Source of the DNA: Balneolaceae bacterium UBA1514
GTDB taxonomy: Bacteria; Bacteroidota; Rhodothermia; Balneolales; Balneolaceae
Length of the DNA stretch: 42,000 bases
NCBI GenBank assembly: GCA_002323515.1
Contig: DCQQ01000002.1
Coordinates: 79,655 to 121,654 of the forward strand
Direction: 5' to 3'
Shown here: positions 17,161-24,945 of the stretch, piece by piece
How positions within the stretch are numbered: the first letter of the stretch is position 1
How the letters are laid out: every line of letters starts with the position of its first letter
The notes under the pieces: model-generated
What the model saw: only the letters and a program-made list of their open reading frames with translations
What the model was told of the DNA's origin: nothing
Databases searched by the model: none
Made by a program: the position numbers and the translations under genes

Positions 17161-17204
17161 GTAACGTTTGCTTCCCTTTTAATATTATGTTACCTTTACG
17201 TTAC
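17161..17204 (+). promoter_or_regulatory. Repeated GTTAC boxes before the DUF6249-like / XRE gene pair
   Basis: GTAAC (17161-17165) is followed by two direct copies of its reverse complement, GTTAC, at 17189-17193 and 17200-17204, the latter two 11 bases apart, that is one helical turn. They end 26 bases before the start codon of the membrane-protein gene. They could be binding sites for the XRE regulator encoded second in the operon. This is inference from spacing alone. Confidence 0.35.
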
Positions 17205-17230
17205 ATTTAAATTTTATAAATCTTTGCATT

Positions 17231-17626
17231 ATGGATCAAAACATCATTATTCCCATTTCAGGAATGTTAACGGCAATTTTAATTGTCTCAGTAGTTTTTA
17301 TTTGGTTATATCTTGAAGAAAAAGGAAAAAGAGAAGCTATAATTGAAATATCAAAACACCTAAATGACCCTAGAAAGTTAGAAGAGTTGCTAGGGATTTT
17401 TGAGGATAGAAAAAAAGAGCCACTTGATTATCGTAGAGGTGGTGTCATTACAATGTTTGTAGGTGCTGGACTCTACCTTCTAGGGTATATTTACATTGGA
17501 AGATTATTAGAGGGTGTCGGAGCTTTAATTGCAATGATCGGTATAGGTCAAATAATTGCTGGATACCTTTATCCAACTACCGGTTCAGAGCTCACTAATG
17601 CTGTTGAAAAATTTGAAAACGAATAA
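17231..17626 (+). CDS. Small membrane protein, DUF6249-like
   Basis: A 131-residue protein with one N-terminal helix (about 8-27), a charged cytoplasmic stretch (28-73; EEKGKREAIIEISKHL and DRKKEPLDYRRG) and two more helices (about 74-112), then a soluble tail. The layout and the LYLEEKGKREAIIEI phrase resemble DUF6249 proteins of Bacteroidota, which often have an HTH regulator next to them. Its function is unknown. The following XRE gene begins 2 bases after the stop, so the two form a coupled pair; such pairs of a membrane protein and a small regulator may be signal-sensing modules. Confidence 0.75.
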   Translation: MDQNIIIPISGMLTAILIVSVVFIWLYLEEKGKREAIIEISKHLNDPRKLEELLGIFEDRKKEPLDYRRGGVITMFVGAGLYLLGYIYIGRLLEGVGALIAMIGIGQIIAGYLYPTTGSELTNAVEKFENE

Positions 17627-17628
17627 AT

Positions 17629-17841
17629 TTGGGAAAGAACCACAAAAAATTATTGAATAATCTTGAAAGTTTAAGAAAATCTGCTGGCTTAACTCAGCAA
17701 GAATTATCAGTCTCTGCTAATGTTTCAAGAAAAAGTATAAATGCTATTGAAAATGGCGTTTATGTCCCTTCGACTGTATTAGCTCTCAGAATAGCTAAAA
17801 CATTACAATGCAAAGTTGAAGACTTATTCATATTACCTTGA
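17629..17841 (+). CDS. XRE-family helix-turn-helix regulator
   Basis: A compact Cro/C1-type DNA-binding protein, nothing but the HTH: SLRKSAGLTQQELSVSANVS, RKSINAIENGVYVPSTVLAL and RIAKTLQCKVEDLF. There is no ATG start. The first candidate is TTG at 17629 (70 residues); another TTG at 17653 in the same frame gives 62 residues, which is the customary length of this subfamily. Both follow closely on the stop codon of the membrane-protein gene, so translation is probably coupled. It likely regulates its own operon. Confidence 0.9.
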   Translation: MGKNHKKLLNNLESLRKSAGLTQQELSVSANVSRKSINAIENGVYVPSTVLALRIAKTLQCKVEDLFILP

Positions 17842-17935
17842 AATAGCTCACCTAAGTGTCTATACCAATTAATATTCACTTTTATAACTATATCTCAACT
17901 CATATAAATTCTACTCCACTATATATTCTTACTAA

Positions 17936-18787
17936 ATGAATCATCTTTACATACTAACTGTATTTAGTTTATTGATTAATTGTTCAAATGATAAAATAGT
18001 CTCTAGTGAATTCTATGAAAATACCAATACACTAAGATCAAAAATAATAATTATTGAACAAGAAATTGACAATCAACTTGTCAATAGACCTGTGATCATA
18101 AGAACATTAGAGGAAATTGATACACTAAAAAAATACCCAGTTGTTATTGCATTTCATGGTCGTGGTGGATCTAACAGTTCTTGGGTAAATATACTTAAAG
18201 AGTTTACAGATTCAGGAGACTTTATTGGGGTTTATCCCCAAGGTTATTTAAAATCTTGGAATCTTGGCACTGAACCATCTAATGCAAATGATGTAGATTT
18301 TATCAAAAAAATAATCCGAGAGCTTTATAATTATGATAATATCGATACAACAAGAATTTTTGCAATTGGTGCATCTAATGGAGCAGGTATGGTAAACCTA
18401 TTAGGATCAAAAACCAATTACTTCAAAGGATTAGCTCCAATAGCATCTCAGTTAATAACTTCAATTGACGTAACAAATCAGACTGACCCTGTTTCAATAC
18501 TACAGATAAATGGAGCACAAGATAATACTGTCCCAATCAATGGCGGAAGTCGGTTTGGTCATACTTTTCTGGATGCCTATCAAAGTGTAGTAATTTGGGC
18601 GACTCAATTTGAATGTAACCTTGATCCCAATGTATCTGAAAATGAATTGAGTATACGCTACCAGTTTTCTGAGTGTTTGGATGAAATAACCATAGAATAC
18701 CTTCGTATTGAAAACGCCGGACATAATGTTGCAGAAAATTATCCACAAATATGGGAAGTAATTTGGAATTACTTTAATAATCTATAG
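17936..18787 (+). CDS. Exported alpha/beta-hydrolase esterase (PHB depolymerase / LpqC-like)
   Basis: A 283-residue serine hydrolase. A short signal peptide ends at LLINCSND; Cys16 may be lipidated, although Asn at -1 is not ideal. The fold shows VVIAFHGRGG (oxyanion region, about 69-78), GVYPQGYLKSWNLG, the nucleophile elbow GASNG with Ser147, Asp196 in INGAQDNTVP and His263 in NAGHNV, a full catalytic triad in the expected order. Such proteins include poly(3-hydroxybutyrate) depolymerases and feruloyl/acetyl esterases; the substrate cannot be chosen. It is AT-rich like its neighbours and stands alone between the XRE and DUF975 genes. Confidence 0.88.
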   Translation: MNHLYILTVFSLLINCSNDKIVSSEFYENTNTLRSKIIIIEQEIDNQLVNRPVIIRTLEEIDTLKKYPVVIAFHGRGGSNSSWVNILKEFTDSGDFIGVYPQGYLKSWNLGTEPSNANDVDFIKKIIRELYNYDNIDTTRIFAIGASNGAGMVNLLGSKTNYFKGLAPIASQLITSIDVTNQTDPVSILQINGAQDNTVPINGGSRFGHTFLDAYQSVVIWATQFECNLDPNVSENELSIRYQFSECLDEITIEYLRIENAGHNVAENYPQIWEVIWNYFNNL

Positions 18788-18884
18788 AAAAATAGATATG
18801 TTTGTTAATATGTATTGAAATTATTATGATATAATTGAATAATTCACGCTATATACCAATTGAGCACTAACTAAGTTTTATATT

Positions 18885-19544
18885 TTGATGATGAGTAATC
18901 CTGAGCAAGCCATATTGAGTAATACAGAACTTTTAAAAAAATCAAAAGAAATACTCAGTGCAAATTACAGTAAAGTAATGTTGCCATTTTTTTTAGTATT
19001 CTTAGTGCAAGTTATTTTACAAAATTCACAAGAATTTTATAGCCATCTATTTAATAATTATGGTCTTTACAGTGCAATTACATACGGAATAATTTCCTTT
19101 ATATATATTTCACTGGCAACTATAGGACTTGCATCATTTGGATTACACATTGCAAGAGAAGAAGGATTTGAGAAAAATAAACTACTAGAGGGATTTAAAG
19201 TTTTTCAAAAAGTTTTAGCTGTTACTTTAGTTTATTTCCTAGTTATCTTTATTGGTTTTTTGTTACTCATCATACCTGGTATAGTTTTAAGTATCATGTT
19301 TTCTCAGGTTTATTTTTTAATACTTAAAACTCCTGAAAAGTCTATATCCGAGTTATTTAAGGAAAGTGCTTTGTTGATGAAAGGATATAAATGGCAATTA
19401 TTTATTCTGTATGTTCGTTTTGGTTTCTTTTTGATATTAAGTGCGTTTACGTTATTTATATGGACTTTATGGTTAATACCTCAATATTACACTGCTTTTG
19501 CTTTATTTTATGATGAAATAAGCTCTGTAAACATTCAAGAGTGA
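18885..19544 (+). CDS. DUF975-like integral membrane protein
   Basis: A 219-residue protein with four to five strong hydrophobic helices. The second half follows the DUF975 pattern: GFKVFQKVLAVTLVYFLVIF, then a LLLIIPGIVLSIMFSQVYF helix, an ESALLMKGYKWQLFILYVRF segment and the WLIPQYYTAFALFYDE end. The function of the family is unknown; it is a membrane protein with no known catalytic residue. There are two in-frame ATG codons at the start (18885 and 18888), and either could be used. Upstream 97 bases separate it from the esterase. Confidence 0.8.
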   Translation: MMMSNPEQAILSNTELLKKSKEILSANYSKVMLPFFLVFLVQVILQNSQEFYSHLFNNYGLYSAITYGIISFIYISLATIGLASFGLHIAREEGFEKNKLLEGFKVFQKVLAVTLVYFLVIFIGFLLLIIPGIVLSIMFSQVYFLILKTPEKSISELFKESALLMKGYKWQLFILYVRFGFFLILSAFTLFIWTLWLIPQYYTAFALFYDEISSVNIQE

Positions 19545-19602
19545 AATATTTTATAATTGCCTTTATTATTTAATCGTTTGTCCTGCTTCACTTTTCTTTC
19601 GA

Positions 19603-20190
19603 TTATACATCTCCACCTGCAAAACCTATTCCAGCATCACTTGGATAGCTTGAAGTGTCATTACTTACATCTGGAATATTGTTGATATTTATTTGAAATT
19701 GGTCTAATACTATACCTAAATCTCTAGTCTGTATTTTAGGCGGGAATTTTGTTTTAACGAACCCACCACTTTTAAGATTAAGTCTTTGAGTCTCTTTTTT
19801 TGTATGTAGATAAAAATTACTCTCGAACACAATAGCTTTTGGTGTAGACCATCTGAAAGGTGATTTTGTGCTGAAAATTTCGTTTCCAGTCAGTAATTCT
19901 AGGCCACAATACCTCTTTTTTTTATTTACATAAATCAGCAAATTATCAATGATATGTATTGAGTAGAGGTATATTTCTTTGGTCCACATTTTCTCACCAT
20001 TGCTAAAATCAATAAGACTTGTAAACGTTTTTCCCCAATTTGAATAAGTTGTAACAAAGATAAAATCATCGATACGAACTATTCCATAAACATCGTATTC
20101 AAACTCTACATCCCACTCATAACTATCATTTTTTGTATTGTATTTAAACAATACGTTTTTCTCTGAAAATAAAATTGAATTCTGCTTCAT
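19603..20190 (-). CDS. Hypothetical PQQ-like / propeller-type beta protein
   Basis: A 195-residue soluble protein with no signal peptide or membrane helix. The sequence is a run of short beta strands with repeated phrases of the type 'display value then label': VYGIVRIDDFIFVTTYS, SLIDFSNGEKMWTKEIYLYS, LELLTGNEIFSTKSPF and RLNLKSGG. Three of these contain a D/L-x-x-[SN/TG]-G turn, as in PQQ-like beta-propeller blades, where G-x-x-x-W closes each blade. Only about three to four blades fit, fewer than a full propeller, so it may be a short or truncated one. No function is assigned. It is convergent with the DUF975 gene and AT-rich. Confidence 0.6.
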   Translation of the reverse strand: MKQNSILFSEKNVLFKYNTKNDSYEWDVEFEYDVYGIVRIDDFIFVTTYSNWGKTFTSLIDFSNGEKMWTKEIYLYSIHIIDNLLIYVNKKKRYCGLELLTGNEIFSTKSPFRWSTPKAIVFESNFYLHTKKETQRLNLKSGGFVKTKFPPKIQTRDLGIVLDQFQININNIPDVSNDTSSYPSDAGIGFAGGDV

Positions 20191-20267
20191 TAAAACACAT
20201 CTTTTAGTTGATTAATATTGGTTTTCAAGTACTTATTTTGGTCAACGCAAACAGATCAAGGATTGAT

Positions 20268-20597
20268 CTATTTTTTTATCTCCATTTTTTCGGCAAAATA
20301 TTCACAAAAATCACGCATATCTCCCGAGATCCGATCATCATTAATTGCCTGGTCTAATGTATCTGCCATACTTATCAAAGTTTGATGGAAAAAAATTTTC
20401 ATTTCATCCACTGTCATATCCCTAGTCCACAAATCCAATTTAAGCGTATCTTTATTACGATTATCCCAAAGAGATAACAGCATAGCCCGGCACGAAGCTC
20501 GGTCCATTCCCTGTAAATCATCCGCTGTCCACTCAATACTCGATGGAATATTATCTTCATCTAATTCTACTTTAATATTAATATTCTTTGTCTGCAT
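20268..20597 (-). CDS. gldC: GldC-like protein
   Basis: A 109-residue cytoplasmic protein matching gliding-motility protein GldC along its whole length: KVELDEDNIPSSIEWTADD, LSLWDNRNKDTLKLDLWTRD, MTVDEMKIFFHQTLISMADT and MRDFCEYFAEKMEIK. GldC stabilises the gliding machinery in Flavobacterium but is also found in many Bacteroidota that do not glide. No other gld or spr gene lies in this window. It is followed on the same strand by the propeller-like gene after 77 bases, and is divergent from the DUF418 gene. Confidence 0.9.
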   Translation of the reverse strand: MQTKNINIKVELDEDNIPSSIEWTADDLQGMDRASCRAMLLSLWDNRNKDTLKLDLWTRDMTVDEMKIFFHQTLISMADTLDQAINDDRISGDMRDFCEYFAEKMEIKK

Positions 20598-20704
20598 GCA
20601 TATTACTCTTAGCTATTATTCTTGAAACATCTCTCAATTCAAATGCGTAAATATACACAATTGATACACTTCAATATAAACCTAATTCATAACTTAACAT
20701 TCTC

Positions 20705-21916
20705 ATGAAACCGGTTGAAAAAACTAATCGAATACAATCAATAGATCTACTCAGAGGTATCGCAATTCTGGGTATTCTAATTATGAATATTCAAAGTTTT
20801 GCTATGCCAAGTGCTGCTTATAATAATCCACTTGCCTATGGAGATTTAACTGGGTTAAATAAAATAACCTGGATACTCGGTCACTTATTTGCTGATCAAA
20901 AATTCATGAGTATTTTTTCAATATTATTTGGTGCGGGTATTATTTTAATTACAGAAAAGAAAGAATTACTTACAGGCTCATCTGTCAAATTACATTATAC
21001 TAGAAACCTAATACTACTACTTATTGGCCTGCTTCATGCTCACTTAATTTGGTATGGCGATATTTTGGTAACCTATGCCCTCTGTTCCTTTCTAGTGTAT
21101 CCATTGAGAAAATTATCTCCCAGAAAGCTCTTGATTACCGGCCTCCTTGTCTTATCAGTACCAAGTATATTGAATGGATTATTTCAGTTTTCTTTACCTT
21201 TCATGCCAGCCTCAGAATTACAAGATTTAAGTATGGGTTGGGCTCCTTCAAGTGAATTAATCGAACAGGAAATCACCGCATTTACTGGCTCTTTATCCCA
21301 TCAAATTACCCAGAACTCCCAAAATGCCCTATATTTAGAAACCTTTGTTTTTATGATTCTATTTCTTTGGAGAGCGGGAGGGTTAATGCTCGTGGGTATG
21401 GCACTGTACAAGTTGGGGATATTATCGGCTGTAAATTCGAGGTCATTTTACCTAAAAAATGCCTTTTATTCTTTAACCATTGGATTCCCTATCATCATTT
21501 ACGGTATATACATGAATTTCACCATGAATTGGGATTTTCAATATTCCATGTTTAAGGGGAGCCAATTTAATTATTGGGGAAGTTTATTCATTGCCTACGG
21601 TTATGTCTCGCTAATCATGGTGTTTGCAAAATCCGAAAACTATTACACCATCAAAAAACATCTCGCAAGCATTGGACAAATGGCTCTGACCAATTATATT
21701 TTGCACTCGGTTATAGGGGCATTTATCTTTTTTGGCATTGGATTTGATCTGTTTGGAAAGATAGATCGAAGTCTTCAATTAATCATTGTGAGTGCCATCT
21801 GGGCATTTCAATACCTGGCTTCTGAAAAATGGCTCAACTACTATAAATTTGGTCCATTAGAATGGATATGGCGATCATTGACCTATGGTGAAAAACAACC
21901 TTTTCTACGATCCTAG
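20705..21916 (+). CDS. DUF418 integral membrane protein
   Basis: A 403-residue membrane protein with eight to ten helices. It opens with the family phrase RIQSIDLLRGIAILGILIMN, has the FSILFGAGI helix and RNLILLLIGLLHAHLIWYGD, which belong to the N-terminal DUF1624/heparan-acetyltransferase-like part, and ends with the DUF418 C-terminal domain (TNYILHSVIG, then EKWLNYYKFGPLEWIWRSLT). Such proteins are proposed to be acyl-transferase or transport related, but the role is not proven. The gene ends 42 bases from the end of the convergent pseudouridine synthase gene. Confidence 0.9.
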   Translation: MKPVEKTNRIQSIDLLRGIAILGILIMNIQSFAMPSAAYNNPLAYGDLTGLNKITWILGHLFADQKFMSIFSILFGAGIILITEKKELLTGSSVKLHYTRNLILLLIGLLHAHLIWYGDILVTYALCSFLVYPLRKLSPRKLLITGLLVLSVPSILNGLFQFSLPFMPASELQDLSMGWAPSSELIEQEITAFTGSLSHQITQNSQNALYLETFVFMILFLWRAGGLMLVGMALYKLGILSAVNSRSFYLKNAFYSLTIGFPIIIYGIYMNFTMNWDFQYSMFKGSQFNYWGSLFIAYGYVSLIMVFAKSENYYTIKKHLASIGQMALTNYILHSVIGAFIFFGIGFDLFGKIDRSLQLIIVSAIWAFQYLASEKWLNYYKFGPLEWIWRSLTYGEKQPFLRS

Positions 21917-21957
21917 CTTATCAGAACTAAAAGTTTCTATTCTCACCTCACCAATCC

Positions 21958-22965
21958 CTAATACTCACTACTACAATGCTCGCGAAATGTATCTAATACT
22001 TGCTGCATATCATCGGGCAACTCAGATTCAAAGCGTATTTTTTCCCGGGTTGATGGGTGCTCTATACCAAGCGTCTTCGCATGTAAGGCTTGACGCCCTA
22101 AATACGTTATAAGCCGATGAAAAAGCACCTTACGACTTCCTGTATTTGGTCCAAATCGCACTGATGCTCCCCCGTAGGTAATATCCCCAAAAATATGGTG
22201 GCCAATATGCCCCATGTGCACTCGGATTTGATGAGTACGCCCTGTTTCTAATCGAATTTCTACGAGTGAGAGATAATCGAAATATTCCAATACCTTATAA
22301 TGAGTAATCGCATGCTTTCCCCTGCCAGCGGGCAGAACTGTCATAAGCTTTCGATCATTCTTAGAACGCCCAATATCCCCCTCTATGGTTCCCTCCTCGG
22401 GTGGATTACCCCATACTAAGGCCCAGTATGTTCTTTCCACATCCTTCTCTGCAAACTTAGCAGAAAGAGCCGCTAAGGTATGATCATTTTTTGCTACTAC
22501 AAGTAAACCTGAGGTATCCTTATCGAGGCGGTGCACAATACCTGGGCGTAAATCGCCAGGGACATCCTCTCTGCCACCTAGTTCTTCAGTATGGTGCATT
22601 AGGCCATTAACCAAAGTGCCCGTCCAGTTACCATAGGCTGGATGCACCACCATTCCTGCAGCTTTGTTAACCACCAATAAATCAGCATCTTCATAAATAA
22701 TATCAAGAGGCAATTCCTCTGCAACCGCTTCTGGCGGTGGCGCAATAGGTAATTCAATATAAATTTGATCCCCAGAAAGCATTTTATAGGATGCTTTTTC
22801 ATGCTTTCCATTCACCCAAACATAGCCCTTTTTAATGGCTTCCTGCACTTTACTTCGAGTCGCATTTTCCACAAAAGAGGTTATGTATACGTCGAGCCGA
22901 ATGGATTCATGCTGTCCAGGTGGAACTGTAAATTCGTATAGCGTAGTAGTTGGGCGTTCGCTCAT
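21958..22965 (-). CDS. rluD: RluD-type 23S rRNA pseudouridine synthase
   Basis: A 335-residue RluA/RluD-family enzyme that isomerises uridines in structured RNA, most likely 23S rRNA. It has an N-terminal S4 RNA-binding domain (about 22-75, with IRLDVYITSF and GYVWVNGK) and a catalytic domain with LLVVNKAAGMVVHPA, PGIVHRLDKDTSGLL (catalytic Asp148), and RTHQIRVHM. The length and domain order fit RluD rather than the shorter RluA, but the exact target positions are not visible, so the symbol is a family label. It is divergent from recN, with 174 bases between the starts. Confidence 0.9.
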   Translation of the reverse strand: MSERPTTTLYEFTVPPGQHESIRLDVYITSFVENATRSKVQEAIKKGYVWVNGKHEKASYKMLSGDQIYIELPIAPPPEAVAEELPLDIIYEDADLLVVNKAAGMVVHPAYGNWTGTLVNGLMHHTEELGGREDVPGDLRPGIVHRLDKDTSGLLVVAKNDHTLAALSAKFAEKDVERTYWALVWGNPPEEGTIEGDIGRSKNDRKLMTVLPAGRGKHAITHYKVLEYFDYLSLVEIRLETGRTHQIRVHMGHIGHHIFGDITYGGASVRFGPNTGSRKVLFHRLITYLGRQALHAKTLGIEHPSTREKIRFESELPDDMQQVLDTFREHCSSEY

Positions 22966-23139
22966 GGAGTCCTAGCTGTCGTGATTAAACCTATAATATA
23001 CCTAGAAAAAAGCTGGCAACTTAGCTGCCTCAAATTTTTTCTGAACACCTTCAAAAACAAAAGCTCAAAAAGTTTTTCGAATTTCTCTTTAAAAGATGAA
23101 AGGGATGTCGGATATTTAGACTCTACATAAAACACCTAT

Positions 23140-24870
23140 ATGATACACAGCCTATACATAAAAGATTTTGCATTAATTGACGAATTCGAAGTCGAATTCG
23201 GTCGGGGGCTGAACATACTCACTGGGCAGACTGGAGCAGGTAAATCCATCATTATTGGTGCATTAAATATGGTATTAGGAGAACGGGCCGATACCGAGGT
23301 CATTCGACAAGGCAGTACCAAGGCCATCGCCGAAGCTACCATTGCCCACAATAATGATCCTGCTTTACTTTCTGTGCTACAGGAACATGACATTGAACAG
23401 CACAGTCCAATTATACTCAGGCGCGAAATTCGGGAACACGGAAGTCGGGCATTTATTAATGATTCACCCGTTACCATTGGGGTGCTTAAATCCATTGGTG
23501 ATTTATTGGTGGACTTACACGGGCAATACGATCATCAACTTCTGCTTAAAGAAGAACATCACTTAGGGGTACTGGATCAATTTGGCCATACTCAGCATCA
23601 GCTTTCCATGTATCGAACCGCCTATGATAAAATGAAAGAGCTTCGCCTAGAAAAGCGCCAGCTGCTTAAAAGGAAGCAAGAACTTCTTGAAAAAACCGAA
23701 CTGTACCGGTTCCAACTTCAAGAATTAGAAAAAACCCGTCTGCAACCTGACGAAGAAGAACAAATTCAAGCAGAAATGCAACTACTAGACAATGCTGAAA
23801 TCTTGGACCAAAAAGCTCAGTGGATCAGTGAGTTAGGCGAAAGTGACGATGTAGACGTTGCCGGTTTGTTGAATAAGTTGAAATTGACCCTAGAAGATCT
23901 TACTCGAATAGAACCAGAATTTGAGCAGTATTTAACCGAGATTAACGCCGCAAGAGTGAGCATTATCGAAACCATGAGTTTTGCTGAACAATACCGCAAT
24001 CGTATTGAGTTTAATCCATCACGTCTTGAAGAATTACGCCAGCGTCAAGCAGAACTCAACCGGATTCAAAAAAAATATGGCCGTGATATACCCTCTCTTT
24101 TAGAATATGAGAGAACGATTGCCGAGGAGCTATCAGTTACTGAGAATTTTGATTTGGCCCTAGAACGCATAAACCAGTTAATTACCCAGCAAGAATATGT
24201 TTTGCAAGAGGCCGCGGTGGCTTTGCATAACCTAAGAAGAACTACTGGAGATCAATTAGGCCAATCCATCGAAATAGAATTGGCCCAATTGGGAATACCT
24301 CATGCACGATTACAGGTGCAAGTTAATTGGTTGTATGATACCAATGGCTGGTTTGTCCTACCCGAGCAGGAACATACCGATCTAGCACATACTGCGCGAA
24401 TAGAGTGCACCGAATCCGGTGGGGATAATGTGGTTTTTTATTTAAGTACCAATAAAGGGGAATTGCCTAAAGCTTTGACCAAAATAGCTTCAGGTGGGGA
24501 AATAAGCCGCGTTATGTTAGCCCTTAAAAGTGTGCTGGCAAAAGAGCAACACCTCCCCGTTATGATTTTTGACGAAATCGATACCGGAATTAGTGGTGAA
24601 ATTTCTGAAAAAGTAGGCCGAAGTATGCGCAAGTTATCCGAGCATTGTCAGATCATTGCCATTACTCACCAACCTCAAATTGCGAGTCAAGCGCACTTCC
24701 ATTATAAAGTGCATAAATCCGAAAAAAATGATCGTACTGTGAGTACCATTCTACGGCTGGGCGATGAAGAACACATTCGAGAGGTGGCCAGCCTAATGAG
24801 TGGTGCACAAATAACCGAAGCTACACTACAGTCGGCTAAGGAGCTGGTAACCAATAATCGGCAAATTTAA
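23140..24870 (+). CDS. recN: DNA repair ATPase RecN
   Basis: An SMC-like protein of 576 residues that gathers DNA ends in double-strand-break repair. The N-terminal ATPase half shows FALIDEFEVEF and the P-loop GQTGAGKS at 29-36. A long coiled-coil part (about 165-360, rich in E, Q, L and R) follows, and the C-terminal half has the signature IASGGEISRVMLALK, Walker B PVMIFDEIDTGISGE and the ITHQPQIAS switch. The length is normal. A palindrome covers its stop codon. Confidence 0.97.
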   Translation: MIHSLYIKDFALIDEFEVEFGRGLNILTGQTGAGKSIIIGALNMVLGERADTEVIRQGSTKAIAEATIAHNNDPALLSVLQEHDIEQHSPIILRREIREHGSRAFINDSPVTIGVLKSIGDLLVDLHGQYDHQLLLKEEHHLGVLDQFGHTQHQLSMYRTAYDKMKELRLEKRQLLKRKQELLEKTELYRFQLQELEKTRLQPDEEEQIQAEMQLLDNAEILDQKAQWISELGESDDVDVAGLLNKLKLTLEDLTRIEPEFEQYLTEINAARVSIIETMSFAEQYRNRIEFNPSRLEELRQRQAELNRIQKKYGRDIPSLLEYERTIAEELSVTENFDLALERINQLITQQEYVLQEAAVALHNLRRTTGDQLGQSIEIELAQLGIPHARLQVQVNWLYDTNGWFVLPEQEHTDLAHTARIECTESGGDNVVFYLSTNKGELPKALTKIASGGEISRVMLALKSVLAKEQHLPVMIFDEIDTGISGEISEKVGRSMRKLSEHCQIIAITHQPQIASQAHFHYKVHKSEKNDRTVSTILRLGDEEHIREVASLMSGAQITEATLQSAKELVTNNRQI

Positions 24871-24890
24871 GCACTTGCTAGATGCTTAAA
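24866..24890. terminator. Perfect hairpin over the recN stop, possible bidirectional terminator
   Basis: TTTAAGCA (24866-24873) pairs perfectly with TGCTTAAA (24883-24890) around a 9-base loop; the recN TAA is inside the left arm. It lies between convergent recN and the FAD/Fe-S dehydrogenase gene. There is no T run, so it would be a weak terminator at best. Confidence 0.4.
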
Positions 24891-24945
24891 TAACCATTAT
24901 TTAGAATTTAAAGTTTTTCTAAACAAATTATATACTCACTTAAGA

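Noticed and set aside
17861..18861. TATACCAATT occurs twice (17861-17870 and 18852-18861), with a related string near 6112
   Set aside because: Only ten bases match, surrounding sequence differs, and AT-rich DNA makes repeats likely; not evidence of a mobile repeat.
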